Positions 49,651-58,103 of a stretch of 64,000 bases of DNA are shown piece after piece. The DNA is from Halomonas nitroreducens (GTDB lineage: Bacteria > Pseudomonadota > Gammaproteobacteria > Pseudomonadales > Halomonadaceae), in the NCBI RefSeq assembly GCF_003966155.1, contig NZ_RXNS01000020.1, positions 17,941-81,940 of the forward strand, given 5' to 3'. Within the stretch, counting starts at the first letter, position 1, and every line of letters starts with the position of its first letter. The notes beneath the pieces were generated by a model, which worked only from the letters and a program-made list of their open reading frames with translations, was not told the DNA's origin and did no database searches. The position numbers and the translations under genes are program-made.

Positions 49651-49989
49651 ATGATTCACCTGACGCTCTACACCACCTTGGGCTGCCACCTCTGCGAGGC
49701 GCTCGAGGCCTGGCTGGGGCGGCTGGCCAGCGACGAGGTCACGCTGGAGCGGGTCGAGATCAGCGACGACGAGGCCCTGATGGCCCGCTACGGGGTGCGT
49801 ATCCCGGTGCTGAGGGACGCCGAGGGAGCCGAGCTGGAGCGCGGCTTCGAGCCGGCGCGGTTGGCCGACTGGCTGGCGGCCCGGGGCTGGCTGGACGAGG
49901 CAGCTTGGCGGCAGCTACAGCAGGACGACGCGGACCGTCCGACGGCCCGGGGGGCACAGATGCGCGGGGGACGGCGTTACCTGGGCTGA
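49651..49989 (+). CDS. Glutaredoxin-like protein (DUF836 type)
   Basis: Protein of 112 aa. A thioredoxin fold begins at once: LTLYTTLGCHLCEALEAWL, with the CHLC redox motif, then a cis-proline segment YGVRIPVLRD. It belongs with small glutaredoxin/DUF836 proteins of unclear partner. It lies 95 bp after rlmKL, with AAGATGGGGAGGAGGC as a strong ribosome site. The C-terminus (RGAQMRGGRRYLG) is basic. Confidence 0.85.
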   Translation: MIHLTLYTTLGCHLCEALEAWLGRLASDEVTLERVEISDDEALMARYGVRIPVLRDAEGAELERGFEPARLADWLAARGWLDEAAWRQLQQDDADRPTARGAQMRGGRRYLG

Positions 49990-49993
49990 CCGT

Positions 49994-50275
49994 TCAGGCG
50001 TTGTCGAGCAGCGAGAGCTGGCTCACCGCGTCGCGCCCCTCGGGACTGTGGTCATCGGCCTCGAGCACCTTGCGAAAGCCGCGGGAGGTCTGGATGGTGG
50101 CCTCGTCGTCGAGCCACATCATGGCCTGGGCGTGGTCATCGGCGAGTTGATGCTTCAGGCCGCCGAACTGGGTGCCGATCTGTCCCCAGGCGCGGCTGAA
50201 GATCCAGTCGCCGAACATGTCCTGGTGGACATGTACCAGCACGTAGTCATGGTCGGTTTCCCAGCGGACGATCAC
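49994..50275 (-). CDS. Small WGR-domain-like protein
   Basis: Protein of 93 aa from GTG 50275 (GGGAG 6 bp upstream; ATG 50326 in frame would add a Pro-rich stretch). The body VRWETDHDYVLVHVHQDMFG, WIFSRAWGQIGTQFGG and GFRKVLEADDH matches the WGR fold pattern: beta strands, a Trp-Gly-x-Ile-Gly core and a C-terminal helix. WGR domains bind nucleic acid ends in PARPs and also occur in small bacterial proteins of unknown role. It converges with the glutaredoxin-like gene 4 bp away and diverges from pdxB. Confidence 0.7.
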   Translation of the reverse strand: MIVRWETDHDYVLVHVHQDMFGDWIFSRAWGQIGTQFGGLKHQLADDHAQAMMWLDDEATIQTSRGFRKVLEADDHSPEGRDAVSQLSLLDNA

Positions 50276-50392
50276 GGCGACTCCCGGTGTCGGCGGCGGC
50301 GCAGGGACGCGCCGCTCGTGTAACATAGGCCGGTATTGTAAGCCCTCGTGGCCGCTGAACAAGCCATGCGGGCCTAGTGGCAGGAGAGAATC

Positions 50393-51541
50393 ATGCGAAT
50401 CGTCGTCGACGCCAATGTCCCGGCCGCCATGGAATGCTTCGCCCCCCTGGGCGAGGTCGTGCGGGTGCCGGGCCGCGAGATCGATGCTGACACGGTACGC
50501 TCGGCCGATGCGCTGGTGGTCCGTTCCATCACCCGGGTCGACGAGGCCTTGGTGGCCGGGTCGCGGCTGCGTTTCGTGGGCACCTGCACCATCGGTACCG
50601 ACCATGTCGATCCGGCGGCCTTGTCCGCGCGGGGCATCGCTTTCGCCAGTGCCCCGGGCTGCAATGCCGATGCGGTGGTGGACTATGTGCTGGGGAGCCT
50701 GGCCACCCTCGCCGAGCGACAGGGCTTCCGGCTCCTCGAGCGACGGGTCGGCATCGTCGGGGTGGGCAATGTCGGCGGGCGGCTGCTGGAGCACCTCCAG
50801 GCGCTGGGCATCGACTGCCTGGCCTGCGATCCCCCGCGGGCCGAGAGGGAGGGGCACGAGGGCTTCGTCGACCTGGATACCCTGGTCGAGGCCTGCGACG
50901 TGCTGTGCCTGCATACCCCACTGGTGCGTGACGGGCCCCATGCCACCCACCACCTGCTCGATGCCCAGCGCATCGCCGAGCTGGCGCCGGGGAGCGTGGT
51001 CCTGAACGCCGGCCGCGGCGACTGTCTCGACGGTCAGGCCCTGCGGGGCCGGCTCTCCGCCCTGGGCGATATCACCGCCGTACTGGATGTCTGGGAAGGC
51101 GAGCCTGCCATCGACGCGGCCCTGCGGGACCTGGCGGCGATTGCCACGCCGCATGTCGCCGGCTACAGCCTCGACGGCAAGCTGCGCGGCACCCACCGTA
51201 TCTACCAGGCACTGGCTCATCGCCTGGGCCTGCCGGCCCGCCTGACCTTCGAGATGCTGGCGCCGCCGCCCCCCCTGTCGGGCCTCACCCTGGAGGCTGG
51301 CCTCGAGGTCGAGGAAGCCCTGCGGCTGTGCATGCGCGCCGTCTATGACGTGCGCCGGGACCACGACAGCCTGAACCGCGAGAGCCGCTGCCAGGGGGTG
51401 GCGATGGGCTTCGATGCCTGTCGAGCGAGCTACCCGCTGCGCCGGGAATTCGCCACCCTGGCGGTGACCCTGCGGCCGGGTGCCGAACGGCTGGCGGGAC
51501 CGCTGCAGGCCGCCGGCTTCCGGGTGACGACCGCCCCCTGA
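50393..51541 (+). CDS. pdxB: Erythronate-4-phosphate dehydrogenase
   Basis: Protein of 382 aa. A D-isomer-specific 2-hydroxyacid dehydrogenase of pyridoxal-5-phosphate synthesis. NAD-binding motif VGIVGVGNVGGRLLEHLQ, catalytic arginine segment NAGRGDCLDG, and the His in ATPHVAGYSLDGK are visible, plus the PdxB-specific C-terminal dimerisation domain (TFEMLAPPPPL onward). PLP is the cofactor of gabT and alaA in this window. Confidence 0.93.
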   Translation: MRIVVDANVPAAMECFAPLGEVVRVPGREIDADTVRSADALVVRSITRVDEALVAGSRLRFVGTCTIGTDHVDPAALSARGIAFASAPGCNADAVVDYVLGSLATLAERQGFRLLERRVGIVGVGNVGGRLLEHLQALGIDCLACDPPRAEREGHEGFVDLDTLVEACDVLCLHTPLVRDGPHATHHLLDAQRIAELAPGSVVLNAGRGDCLDGQALRGRLSALGDITAVLDVWEGEPAIDAALRDLAAIATPHVAGYSLDGKLRGTHRIYQALAHRLGLPARLTFEMLAPPPPLSGLTLEAGLEVEEALRLCMRAVYDVRRDHDSLNRESRCQGVAMGFDACRASYPLRREFATLAVTLRPGAERLAGPLQAAGFRVTTAP

Positions 51542-51570
51542 TCGCAAGGCCGGGTTGGCCACAATATGCA

Positions 51571-51595
51571 GAAGGCCCGCCATAGGCGGGCCTTC
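51571..51595. terminator. Bidirectional terminator between pdxB and htpX
   Basis: GAAGGCCCGCC / GGCGGGCCTTC with an ATA loop, between convergent stop codons. Confidence 0.85.
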
Positions 51596-51617
51596 CTGCA
51601 CTGCGGGAAAGCGTCGC

Positions 51618-52517
51618 TCAGTCGCGGTAGGCCGCTTCCTTGAGGGCGCGGATGCGCTCGTCCAGCGGGGGGTGACTGGCGAAGAGCTTTTCCATCAGCT
51701 TGCGCGACTGGCCGGTGGTGATGGCGAAGGCCGTCAGGGTGTCCGGCATCTGGTCGGGCATCTGGGTCTCGGCCTTGAGCCGCGCCAGGGCATTGATCAT
51801 GGCACCGCTGCCGGCGAGCCGGGCGCCGGCAGCGTCGGCGCGGTACTCGCGGAAGCGCGAGAACCAGGCGACGATGGCCGAGGCGATCAGGCCGAAGACG
51901 ATTTCGGCGACGATCACCACCGCGAAGTAGCCGAAGAAGCCCAGGCCCTCGCTGTCGTCCCGGCGCAGGAAGCTGTCCACCAGCTGAGCCACCACCCGGG
52001 CGAAGAACATCACGAAGGTGTTGAGTACCCCCTGGATCAGGGCCAGGGTGACCATGTCACCGTTGGCCACATGGCCGATCTCGTGGGCCAGCACTGCCCG
52101 AATCTCCTCCGGGCGCATGCGGTTGAGCAGGCCGGCGGAGACCGCCACCAGGGCGTCGTCCTTGTTCCAGCCGGTGGCGAAGGCGTTGGATTGCTGGGCG
52201 GGGAAGATGCCTACCTCCGGCGTCTTGATGCCGGCGTCCCGGGCCAGCTCGGCCACGGTATCCAGCAGCCACTTCTCGCTGCTGTTGGATGGCTGCTCGA
52301 TGATCACCGTGCCGGTGGTGCGCTTGGCCATCCACTTGGAGATGAACAGCGAGACCATCGAGCCGGCCATGCCGAAGATGAAGCAGAAGATCAGCAGGCC
52401 ATTGAAGTTGATCCCCTGGGCGGTCAGGTAGGGCTCCACGCCAAGCAGGCGCAGGGTGATACTGGCCACCAGGATCACCGCGAGGTTGGTGCCCAGGAAG
52501 AGCAGGATTCTCATCAT
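51618..52517 (-). CDS. htpX: Heat-shock inner-membrane zinc protease HtpX
   Basis: Protein of 299 aa from ATG 52517 (two adjacent ATGs; the first matches the E. coli MMRI... start). Two N-terminal membrane spans, zinc-binding [12 protein letters not shown], two further spans, and the third ligand region [15 protein letters not shown] are present. It degrades misfolded membrane proteins together with FtsH. Confidence 0.95.
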   Translation of the reverse strand: MMRILLFLGTNLAVILVASITLRLLGVEPYLTAQGINFNGLLIFCFIFGMAGSMVSLFISKWMAKRTTGTVIIEQPSNSSEKWLLDTVAELARDAGIKTPEVGIFPAQQSNAFATGWNKDDALVAVSAGLLNRMRPEEIRAVLAHEIGHVANGDMVTLALIQGVLNTFVMFFARVVAQLVDSFLRRDDSEGLGFFGYFAVVIVAEIVFGLIASAIVAWFSRFREYRADAAGARLAGSGAMINALARLKAETQMPDQMPDTLTAFAITTGQSRKLMEKLFASHPPLDERIRALKEAAYRD

Positions 52518-52631
52518 TGCCGGAGGTCTCCCGTCGGGGTTGTCGCGCAGAGGCCGCACCGGCGGGGTGCGGCGTGAAGAAGCAGATGCTTAGATACGGC
52601 CTTTCGCGCCGGGTTTCAAGCCTGACGCGGA

Positions 52632-53861
52632 TTATTGGCGATAGCGTGACAGGAAGCGGGCAAACCGATCCAGCGCATCCTCGAGCTGGTCGGCCCACGG
52701 CAGGGTGACGATGCGCACGTGGTCCGGGTCCGGCCAGTTGAAGGCGGTGCCCTGGACCAGCAGGATCTTCTCCTGGAGCAGCAGGTCCAGCACCAGCTGC
52801 TGGTCGTCGGCGATGTTGAACACCTTGGGATCGAGCCGCGGGAAGGCGTAGAGCGCTCCCTTGGGCTTGACGCAGGACACGCCGGGGATGGCGTTGAGCT
52901 TGTCGTAGGTGATGTCGCGCTGGGCCAGCAATCGGCCGCCGGGCAGGATCAGGTCGTTGATCGACTGATAGCCGCCCAGCGCGGTCTGGATGGCATGCTG
53001 GGCCGGAACATTGGCGCACAGGCGCATCGAGGCCAGCATGTTGATGCCCTGCAGGAAGTCCTCGGCACGCTGCTTGGCGATATTGCCCGAGAAGGTCATC
53101 CAGCCGCTGCGGAAACCGGCGCAGCGATAGCTCTTGGACAGCCCGTTCATGGTCACCACCAGCTGGTCCTCGGCGGCCAGCGCGCCGGTGGCCACATGCT
53201 CGGTACCGTCGTAGAGGATCTTGTCGTAGATCTCGTCGGAGAACACCACCAGGTCGTGCTCGCGGGCGATGTCGAGCAGCTCGCGGACCACTTCCGGCGG
53301 ATAGACGGCCCCGGTGGGGTTGTTGGGGTTGATGATCACGATGGCCCGGGTATGGCCGGTGACCTTCTCGCGGATATCGGCCATGTCCGGGGCCCAGTCG
53401 GCCTGCTCGTCGCACAGGTAGTGCACGGCGCGCCCGCCGGAGAGGTTGGCCGCGGCGGTCCACAGCGGGTAGTCCGGCGCCGGGATCAGTACCTCGTCAC
53501 CGTCGTTGAGCAGGGCCTGCATGGCCATCACGATCAGCTCGGAGACGCCGTTGCCGATGAAGATGTCCTCGATGCCCACGCCGGGGATCGCCTTGCGCTG
53601 GCATTCCTGCATGATCGCCTTGCGCGCCGAGTACAGTCCCTTGGAATCGCAGTAGCCCTGGGCGGTGGGCAGGTTGCGCATCACGTCCTGGAGGATCTCC
53701 TCGGGGGCCTCGAAGCCGAACGGAGCGGGGTTGCCGATGTTCAGCTTGAGGATGCGCTGGCCTTCCTCTTCCAGCCGCTTGGCGTGGTCGAGCACCGGGC
53801 CGCGGATGTCGTAGCAGACGTTGTCGAGCTTGTGCGATTTCCTGAGGGGGGCTGTATCCAT
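52632..53861 (-). CDS. alaA: Alanine aminotransferase (AlaA-type)
   Basis: Protein of 409 aa from ATG 53861; upstream open frame lies within the ylqF gene and is spurious. Class-I/II PLP aminotransferase with NIGNPAPFGFEAP, PDYPLWTAA, INPNNPTGAVYP, SDEIYDKILYDG, and the Schiff-base lysine in NGLSKSYRCAGFRSGWM. It closely follows the E. coli AlaA (YfbQ) pattern, glutamate-pyruvate transamination. Located 64 bp after ylqF on the same strand. Confidence 0.92.
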   Translation of the reverse strand: MDTAPLRKSHKLDNVCYDIRGPVLDHAKRLEEEGQRILKLNIGNPAPFGFEAPEEILQDVMRNLPTAQGYCDSKGLYSARKAIMQECQRKAIPGVGIEDIFIGNGVSELIVMAMQALLNDGDEVLIPAPDYPLWTAAANLSGGRAVHYLCDEQADWAPDMADIREKVTGHTRAIVIINPNNPTGAVYPPEVVRELLDIAREHDLVVFSDEIYDKILYDGTEHVATGALAAEDQLVVTMNGLSKSYRCAGFRSGWMTFSGNIAKQRAEDFLQGINMLASMRLCANVPAQHAIQTALGGYQSINDLILPGGRLLAQRDITYDKLNAIPGVSCVKPKGALYAFPRLDPKVFNIADDQQLVLDLLLQEKILLVQGTAFNWPDPDHVRIVTLPWADQLEDALDRFARFLSRYRQ

Positions 53862-53925
53862 GGGGTCGGGTCCAGTGGTGTCCAGGTGCCGCTTGGGCGG
53901 CGGGTGTCGGTATCGGCGCGGAGGG

Positions 53926-54894
53926 TCAGGAGGCGGCGTCACCGCTGTCTTCGCCGGCCTCGGTTTCGGCCTCGGCCGCATCCTCCGCCGGGATGTCGGC
54001 CGGAGTCTCGAGGGTGAGCCGGCCGAGCTTGCCGTCGCGCAGTTCGTGGAGCAGCACCTCGGCGCCGCGGTGCAGGTCCACCTGGCCACCGGCGCGCAGG
54101 CCGCCGCGCTTGCCGGCGATGGTGGTCAGGATGGCATGGCCGTCGAAGCCGGCCAGCGCCAGCAGGTCGGGGCGGGCGTCGCCGTCGGCGTCGACCCGAT
54201 CGGCCGCGGGATTCGGCCGGTAGGCCGGCAGTTCCTTGAGCTTGTAGCGGGCGCTGAGGGCGTCGGGGTAGCGCCGGGCCAGCTCGGCGGCGGCCACCAC
54301 TGCCACCTCCACGTAGTCGATGGCCGTGTCGCGGATGGCGCCGCTGGCAGCCAGGCGGTAGGCACTGGCCTGGTCCTCGATCTTCGGCCACAGCACCCCG
54401 GGGGTGTCGATCAGCGCCACCTGGCCGGCGATGCGCACCTTCTGCTGGCGCTTGGTGACGGCCGGCTCGTTGCCCGTCTTGGCGATGGTGCGCCCGGCCA
54501 GGCCATTGATCAGCGTCGACTTGCCGACGTTGGGAATGCCCATGACCATCACCCGCACATCCCGGTCGACGCGCACGTGGCCGGCCAGCTCGTGGCACAG
54601 CTTGGGAATGCGCTTGAGTTCCCGGGCGTTGGTGGTGGTCACCGCCAGAGCCCGGGTGTCGGGCTGGGCGTCGAAATGGGCGGTCCATTCCCGGGTGCGC
54701 TCGGGGTCGGCCAGGTCGGCGCGGGAGAGGATCTTGAGCACCGGCTTGTGGCGCGTGAGGCTCGCCAGCATGGGATTGGCGCTGGAGTAGGGCAGACGCG
54801 CATCGAGCACCTCGATCACCACGTCGATCTCCGGCAGCGCCTCGAGGATCTGGCGGCGCGCCTTGTTCATGTGTCCCGGGTACCAGCCGAGCAT
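53926..54894 (-). CDS. ylqF: YlqF/RbgA-type circularly permuted GTPase
   Basis: Protein of 322 aa. It starts MLGWYPGHMNKARRQI, typical of the family. The GTPase motifs are permuted: G4 at residues 57-60, G1 GIPNVGKS at 119-126, G3 DTPGVLWP at 163. The G4 motif reads SRAD where most GTPases have NKxD. The C-terminal RNA-binding ANTAR-like region and an acidic tail (AAEAETEAGEDSGDAA) follow. Family members help 50S subunit maturation. Confidence 0.92.
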   Translation of the reverse strand: MLGWYPGHMNKARRQILEALPEIDVVIEVLDARLPYSSANPMLASLTRHKPVLKILSRADLADPERTREWTAHFDAQPDTRALAVTTTNARELKRIPKLCHELAGHVRVDRDVRVMVMGIPNVGKSTLINGLAGRTIAKTGNEPAVTKRQQKVRIAGQVALIDTPGVLWPKIEDQASAYRLAASGAIRDTAIDYVEVAVVAAAELARRYPDALSARYKLKELPAYRPNPAADRVDADGDARPDLLALAGFDGHAILTTIAGKRGGLRAGGQVDLHRGAEVLLHELRDGKLGRLTLETPADIPAEDAAEAETEAGEDSGDAAS

Positions 54895-54971
54895 CGGCCT
54901 CTCCTGCTTGCCATATGAAACGGCCGACCATCATAGCAGATGGTCGGCCGTCTCAGGGCAGGGCGTGGCGC

Positions 54972-55373
54972 CTACTCGCCGGCATGGAAATCGATGGCCA
55001 CCGAATTGATACAGAAGCGCTGGCCGGTGGTTTGCTGTGGCCCGTCGGGGAAAACATGGCCGAGGTGGGCATTGCAGCGGGCGCAGATGACCTCCGTGCG
55101 TTGCATGCCATGGCTGCCGTCGGGCTGTTGCTCGACGCAGCCCGAGGAGAGGGGGCGGTCGAAGCTCGGCCAGCCGCAGCCGGCATCGAACTTGTGCTCA
55201 TTCTCGAATAGCGGTGCATGGCAGCATACGCAGTGATAGATACCGTGTTCATCGGTGACCTGGTAGTCGCCGGAGAAGGGCCGCTCGGTACCTTTCTCCC
55301 GGGTCACGTGATACTGCTCGGGGGTGAGCTGTTCACGCCACTCGGCGTCGCTCTTCTCGATCTTCCTTCGCAT
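54972..55373 (-). CDS. msrB: Peptide-methionine (R)-S-oxide reductase
   Basis: Protein of 133 aa from ATG 55373 (GAGGAGA 6 bp upstream). Zinc-binding CxxC pairs (CVCC and CARC), [16 protein letters not shown] and the catalytic cysteine in [11 protein letters not shown] are present; the residue is Cys, not Sec. No signal peptide, so cytosolic. It complements the exported MsrA at 10.3 kb. Confidence 0.95.
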   Translation of the reverse strand: MRRKIEKSDAEWREQLTPEQYHVTREKGTERPFSGDYQVTDEHGIYHCVCCHAPLFENEHKFDAGCGWPSFDRPLSSGCVEQQPDGSHGMQRTEVICARCNAHLGHVFPDGPQQTTGQRFCINSVAIDFHAGE

Positions 55374-55491
55374 GGCCTGTCTCCTCGTCACGGTGGAGCC
55401 TGCACCTTATTGTGACATCCAGAGTGGGCGTTTTTTCCACCCCTGCTCGCCAACGTTTCGTGGCCGGTACATCCCGCTGGGACGGGCGGGC

Positions 55492-55520
55492 TTGACACTT
55501 TCAGGGCCGATGCGTAATAT
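55492..55520 (+). promoter_or_regulatory. Near-consensus sigma-70 promoter of the tRNA array
   Basis: TTGACA (55492-55497), a 17-bp spacer, and TAATAT (55515-55520), followed by GC-rich GCGCGCC, a discriminator typical of stringently controlled stable-RNA promoters. The first tRNA begins 31 bp later. Confidence 0.85.
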
Positions 55521-55550
55521 GCGCGCCATCTCGACGAGGCGAGCAATTGC

Positions 55551-55626
55551 GTCCCATTCGTCTAGTGGTCCAGGACACCGCCCTTTCACGGCGGGAACAG
55601 GGGTTCGAACCCCCTATGGGACGCCA
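55551..55626 (+). tRNA. tRNA-Glu (UUC), copy 1
   Basis: 76 nt with a GTCCCAT/ATGGGAC acceptor stem, encoded CCA, T-loop TTCGAAC, and anticodon TTC at 55585-55587. Confidence 0.97.
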
Positions 55627-55650
55627 CTCGACTCATCAAGATACCGGAGC

Positions 55651-55725
55651 GCGGGAATAGCTCAGTGGTAGAGCATCGCCTTGCCAAGGCGAGGGTCGCG
55701 AGTTCGAATCTCGTTTCCCGCTCCA
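55651..55725 (+). tRNA. tRNA-Gly (GCC), copy 1
   Basis: 75 nt with a GCGGGAA/TTCCCGC acceptor stem, encoded CCA, and anticodon GCC at 55683-55685 in the TTGCCAA loop. 24 bp after tRNA-Glu copy 1. Confidence 0.97.
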
Positions 55726-55764
55726 ATCTTCCTTCGGGAAGTTGGGTTCGGAGGTCAGGTGCGC

Positions 55765-55814
55765 GAGGGTCGCGAGCCGGTACGCCGGTCCGATCGAATC
55801 ACGTTGCCCGTCCA
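55765..55814 (+). pseudogene. Decayed tRNA-Gly 3' part
   Basis: GAGGGTCGCGAG matches the variable/T-arm of tRNA-Gly exactly; after an inserted stretch, GATCGAATCACGTTGCCCGTCCA resembles its T-loop, acceptor and CCA end. No 5' half is present. Confidence 0.6.
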
Positions 55815-55818
55815 ATGC

Positions 55819-55894
55819 GTCCCATTCGTCTAGTGGTCCAGGACACCGCCCTTTCACGGCGGGAACAGGGGTTCGAACCCCCTATGGGACGCCA
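55819..55894 (+). tRNA. tRNA-Glu (UUC), copy 2
   Basis: 76 nt, identical in sequence to copy 1 as far as I can compare, with encoded CCA. Confidence 0.97.
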
Positions 55895-55923
55895 CCTTCC
55901 GGTGGTTTGACAATGCGAGACCT

Positions 55924-55998
55924 GCGGGAATAGCTCAGTGGTAGAGCATCGCCTTGCCAAGGCGAGGGTCGCGAGTTCGAATCTCGTTTCCCGCTCCA
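55924..55998 (+). tRNA. tRNA-Gly (GCC), copy 2
   Basis: 75 nt, identical to tRNA-Gly copy 1, with encoded CCA; 29 bp after tRNA-Glu copy 2. Confidence 0.97.
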
Positions 55999-56036
55999 AT
56001 CGCCCTTCGGGTCGACTGGAACAAGAGTTGGCGAGC

Positions 56037-56087
56037 GAGGGTCGCGAGCCGGTGCGCCGGTCCGATCGAATCACGTTGCCCGCTCCA
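56037..56087 (+). pseudogene. Decayed tRNA-Gly 3' part, second copy
   Basis: Nearly the same as 55765-55814 (GAGGGTCGCGAGCCGGTGCG..., ending CCCGCTCCA), here with an intact tRNA-Gly-like CCCGCTCCA terminus. Confidence 0.6.
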
Positions 56088-56090
56088 TGC

Positions 56091-56166
56091 GTCCCATTCG
56101 TCTAGTGGCCTAGGACACCGCCCTTTCACGGCGGGAACAGGGGTTCGAACCCCCTATGGGACGCCA
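56091..56166 (+). tRNA. tRNA-Glu (UUC), copy 3
   Basis: 76 nt; differs from the other copies in the D-arm (GGCCTAGGAC instead of GGTCCAGGAC). Encoded CCA and TTC anticodon. Confidence 0.96.
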
Positions 56167-56194
56167 CTTCGCACTGTCGACATCGCCAAGCCAA

Positions 56195-56269
56195 GCGGGA
56201 ATAGCTCAGTGGTAGAGCATCGCCTTGCCAAGGCGAGGGTCGCGAGTTCGAATCTCGTTTCCCGCTCCA
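56195..56269 (+). tRNA. tRNA-Gly (GCC), copy 3
   Basis: 75 nt, identical to the other two tRNA-Gly copies, with encoded CCA; last tRNA of the array. Confidence 0.97.
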
Positions 56270-56300
56270 TTCTTTTTTACGATGTACTCTTGATGGCTAA

Positions 56301-56369
56301 GGCTCGGGTCACGAGCTGGTGCGCCAGCCCGGTGGACCGCCACCCGGTCGATCTCGTTTGCCGCTTCCA
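56301..56369 (+). pseudogene. Decayed tRNA-Gly 3' part, third and most diverged copy
   Basis: GGCTCGGGTCACGAGCTGGT... ending TCGATCTCGTTTGCCGCTTCCA, a more degraded relative of the two preceding remnants with an insertion in the middle. Confidence 0.45.
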
Positions 56370-56431
56370 TTGCATCCTCGACTCTCCGCAATGCTTCTCT
56401 GGTCGGGGCCACAGGTGTGTCGCGATTGGGC

Positions 56432-56989
56432 TCAGAAGGCCCAGATCAGGGCGATCAGCAGCCCCCAGGCCAATACGCTGACGGCCATGATGGTGTAGGT
56501 GGCCGACATCGCCTCCACGTCCTCGTGGATCCGGCACAGCCCCTGCAGGCCGTGGTAGACGATGCCGCAGGATACCCCCAGGGCGCCCAGGGCGATCGCC
56601 ACGTTGACCGTCAGGCTCGGCACCACCAGGCCGAGGGAGGAGAGCCATAGGGGCACCGGGGCCAATGCGGCCAGCAGGTAGGCGTCCCGGAAGGCGATGC
56701 GCCGCGTGCCGGCATTGGCGATCTCGTGGATCAGCCAGCCCATCACCGCAAAGGTGAGCAGCTCGGCGAGAAAGAAGATGGTCGTGATGAAGCGCCACTG
56801 CTTGTCGCCGAAGCCGGTGAGGAAGGCATCGCCATAGTGGGTACCGGCATAGTAGAGCATCAGCGGCGGTACCAGCGATAGCGGCAGCACCAGCCACAGG
56901 ATCAGCGCGGTGATCGAGGGGCGGTGCTTGCGCAGCGCTGCCCAACTTGGCGTGGAGAAGGGTAGGGCGAGCAGGGTGGTCAAGGTCAT
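56432..56989 (-). CDS. Yip1-family membrane protein
   Basis: Protein of 185 aa from ATG 56989 (GGGAG 6 bp upstream). About five membrane spans (for example ALILWLVLPLSLVPPLMLYY and TIMAVSVLAWGLLIALIWAF). The pattern fits bacterial Yip1/DUF1282 proteins of unknown function. It stands alone between the tRNA array and the ABC exporter genes. Confidence 0.75.
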   Translation of the reverse strand: MTLTTLLALPFSTPSWAALRKHRPSITALILWLVLPLSLVPPLMLYYAGTHYGDAFLTGFGDKQWRFITTIFFLAELLTFAVMGWLIHEIANAGTRRIAFRDAYLLAALAPVPLWLSSLGLVVPSLTVNVAIALGALGVSCGIVYHGLQGLCRIHEDVEAMSATYTIMAVSVLAWGLLIALIWAF

Positions 56990-57146
56990 GGGGCACTCCC
57001 GTTGGCGATCATGCCTACAGGTAGATATCGACCAGTCGTCAGGCCCTGTCAAAGCGTGCTCGCGGGTCGATAACTTGAACCGATGATGATATGCCCCCAT
57101 GTTGTGGGGCTTCGACGACATTCACCCAGCTTCCACAGGATCGCTC

Positions 57147-58103
57147 ATGGCCGAACCGGCGCTGTCCATTCGCGGCTTGACCAAGGTCTATGGCAATGGT
57201 TTCCATGCCCTCAAGGGGATCGATCTCGATGTCGCCCAGGGCGACTTCTATGCCCTGTTGGGCCCCAATGGGGCGGGAAAGTCGACCACTCTCGGCGTGG
57301 TCTGCTCCCTGGTGCAGAAGACCGCCGGCAAGGTCTCGATCTTCGGCATCGACATCGACACCGACTTCGCTCGTGCCAAGTACCATCTCGGCGTGGTGCC
57401 CCAGGAGTTCAACTTCAACCAGTTCGAGAAGGTTCTCGACATCGTCATGGCCCAGGCGGGCTACTATGGCATGTCGCGTCGCGAGGCACTGCCGCGAGCC
57501 GAGCAGCTGCTCCGCGACCTGGGCCTGTGGGACAAGCGCAACGGCAGTGCGCGGATGCTCTCTGGCGGCATGAAGCGCCGGCTGATGATCGCCCGGGCGC
57601 TGATCCACCGCCCGAAACTGCTGATCCTCGACGAGCCCACCGCGGGGGTCGATATCGAGCTCAGGCGCAGCATGTGGGAGTACATGCGCCGCATCAACCG
57701 TGAGGAAGGCACCACCATCATCCTCACCACCCACTACCTCGAGGAAGCCGAGAGCCTGTGCCGCCACGTCGGCATCATCAATCACGGCAAGATCATCCGG
57801 AACACCAGCGTTCGGGAGCTGCTCGCCGAGCTGGATACCGAGACCTTCCTGCTCGACCTGGCGCATCCGGTCCAGGCGCCTCCCGAGGTGGCGGGCTTCG
57901 AGGTCAGGCAGGTCGATGATGCCCAGCTGGCGGTGGTGATCCACCGTGGCCAGCGACTCAACGATGTCTTCGAGAGCCTGGGCGAGCAGGGCATCGAGGT
58001 GATGTCGATGCGCAACCGCGCCAACCGCCTCGAGGAGATGTTCGTGTCCATGGTCGAAGGCGGCCAGGGCGCTCTGGACCAGGATCAGGAGGTGCGTGCA
58101 TGA
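57147..58103 (+). CDS. yadG: ABC-2 type exporter ATPase (YadG-like)
   Basis: Protein of 318 aa from ATG 57147. Walker A GPNGAGKS, Q-loop VVPQEFNFNQFE, ABC signature LSGGMKRR, Walker B LLILDEPTAGVD, and H-loop TTHYLEEAE. The C-terminal extension (about residues 225-310) is of the ABC-2 class. It overlaps yadH by 4 bp. Substrate unknown. Confidence 0.92.
   Translation: MAEPALSIRGLTKVYGNGFHALKGIDLDVAQGDFYALLGPNGAGKSTTLGVVCSLVQKTAGKVSIFGIDIDTDFARAKYHLGVVPQEFNFNQFEKVLDIVMAQAGYYGMSRREALPRAEQLLRDLGLWDKRNGSARMLSGGMKRRLMIARALIHRPKLLILDEPTAGVDIELRRSMWEYMRRINREEGTTIILTTHYLEEAESLCRHVGIINHGKIIRNTSVRELLAELDTETFLLDLAHPVQAPPEVAGFEVRQVDDAQLAVVIHRGQRLNDVFESLGEQGIEVMSMRNRANRLEEMFVSMVEGGQGALDQDQEVRA

Noticed and set aside
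55407..56412. Several short open frames on both strands across the tRNA array, some with near-identical repeated protein ends
   Set aside because: They are translations of the tRNA-Glu and tRNA-Gly genes and their spacers; the repetition reflects the tRNA copies, not a protein family.
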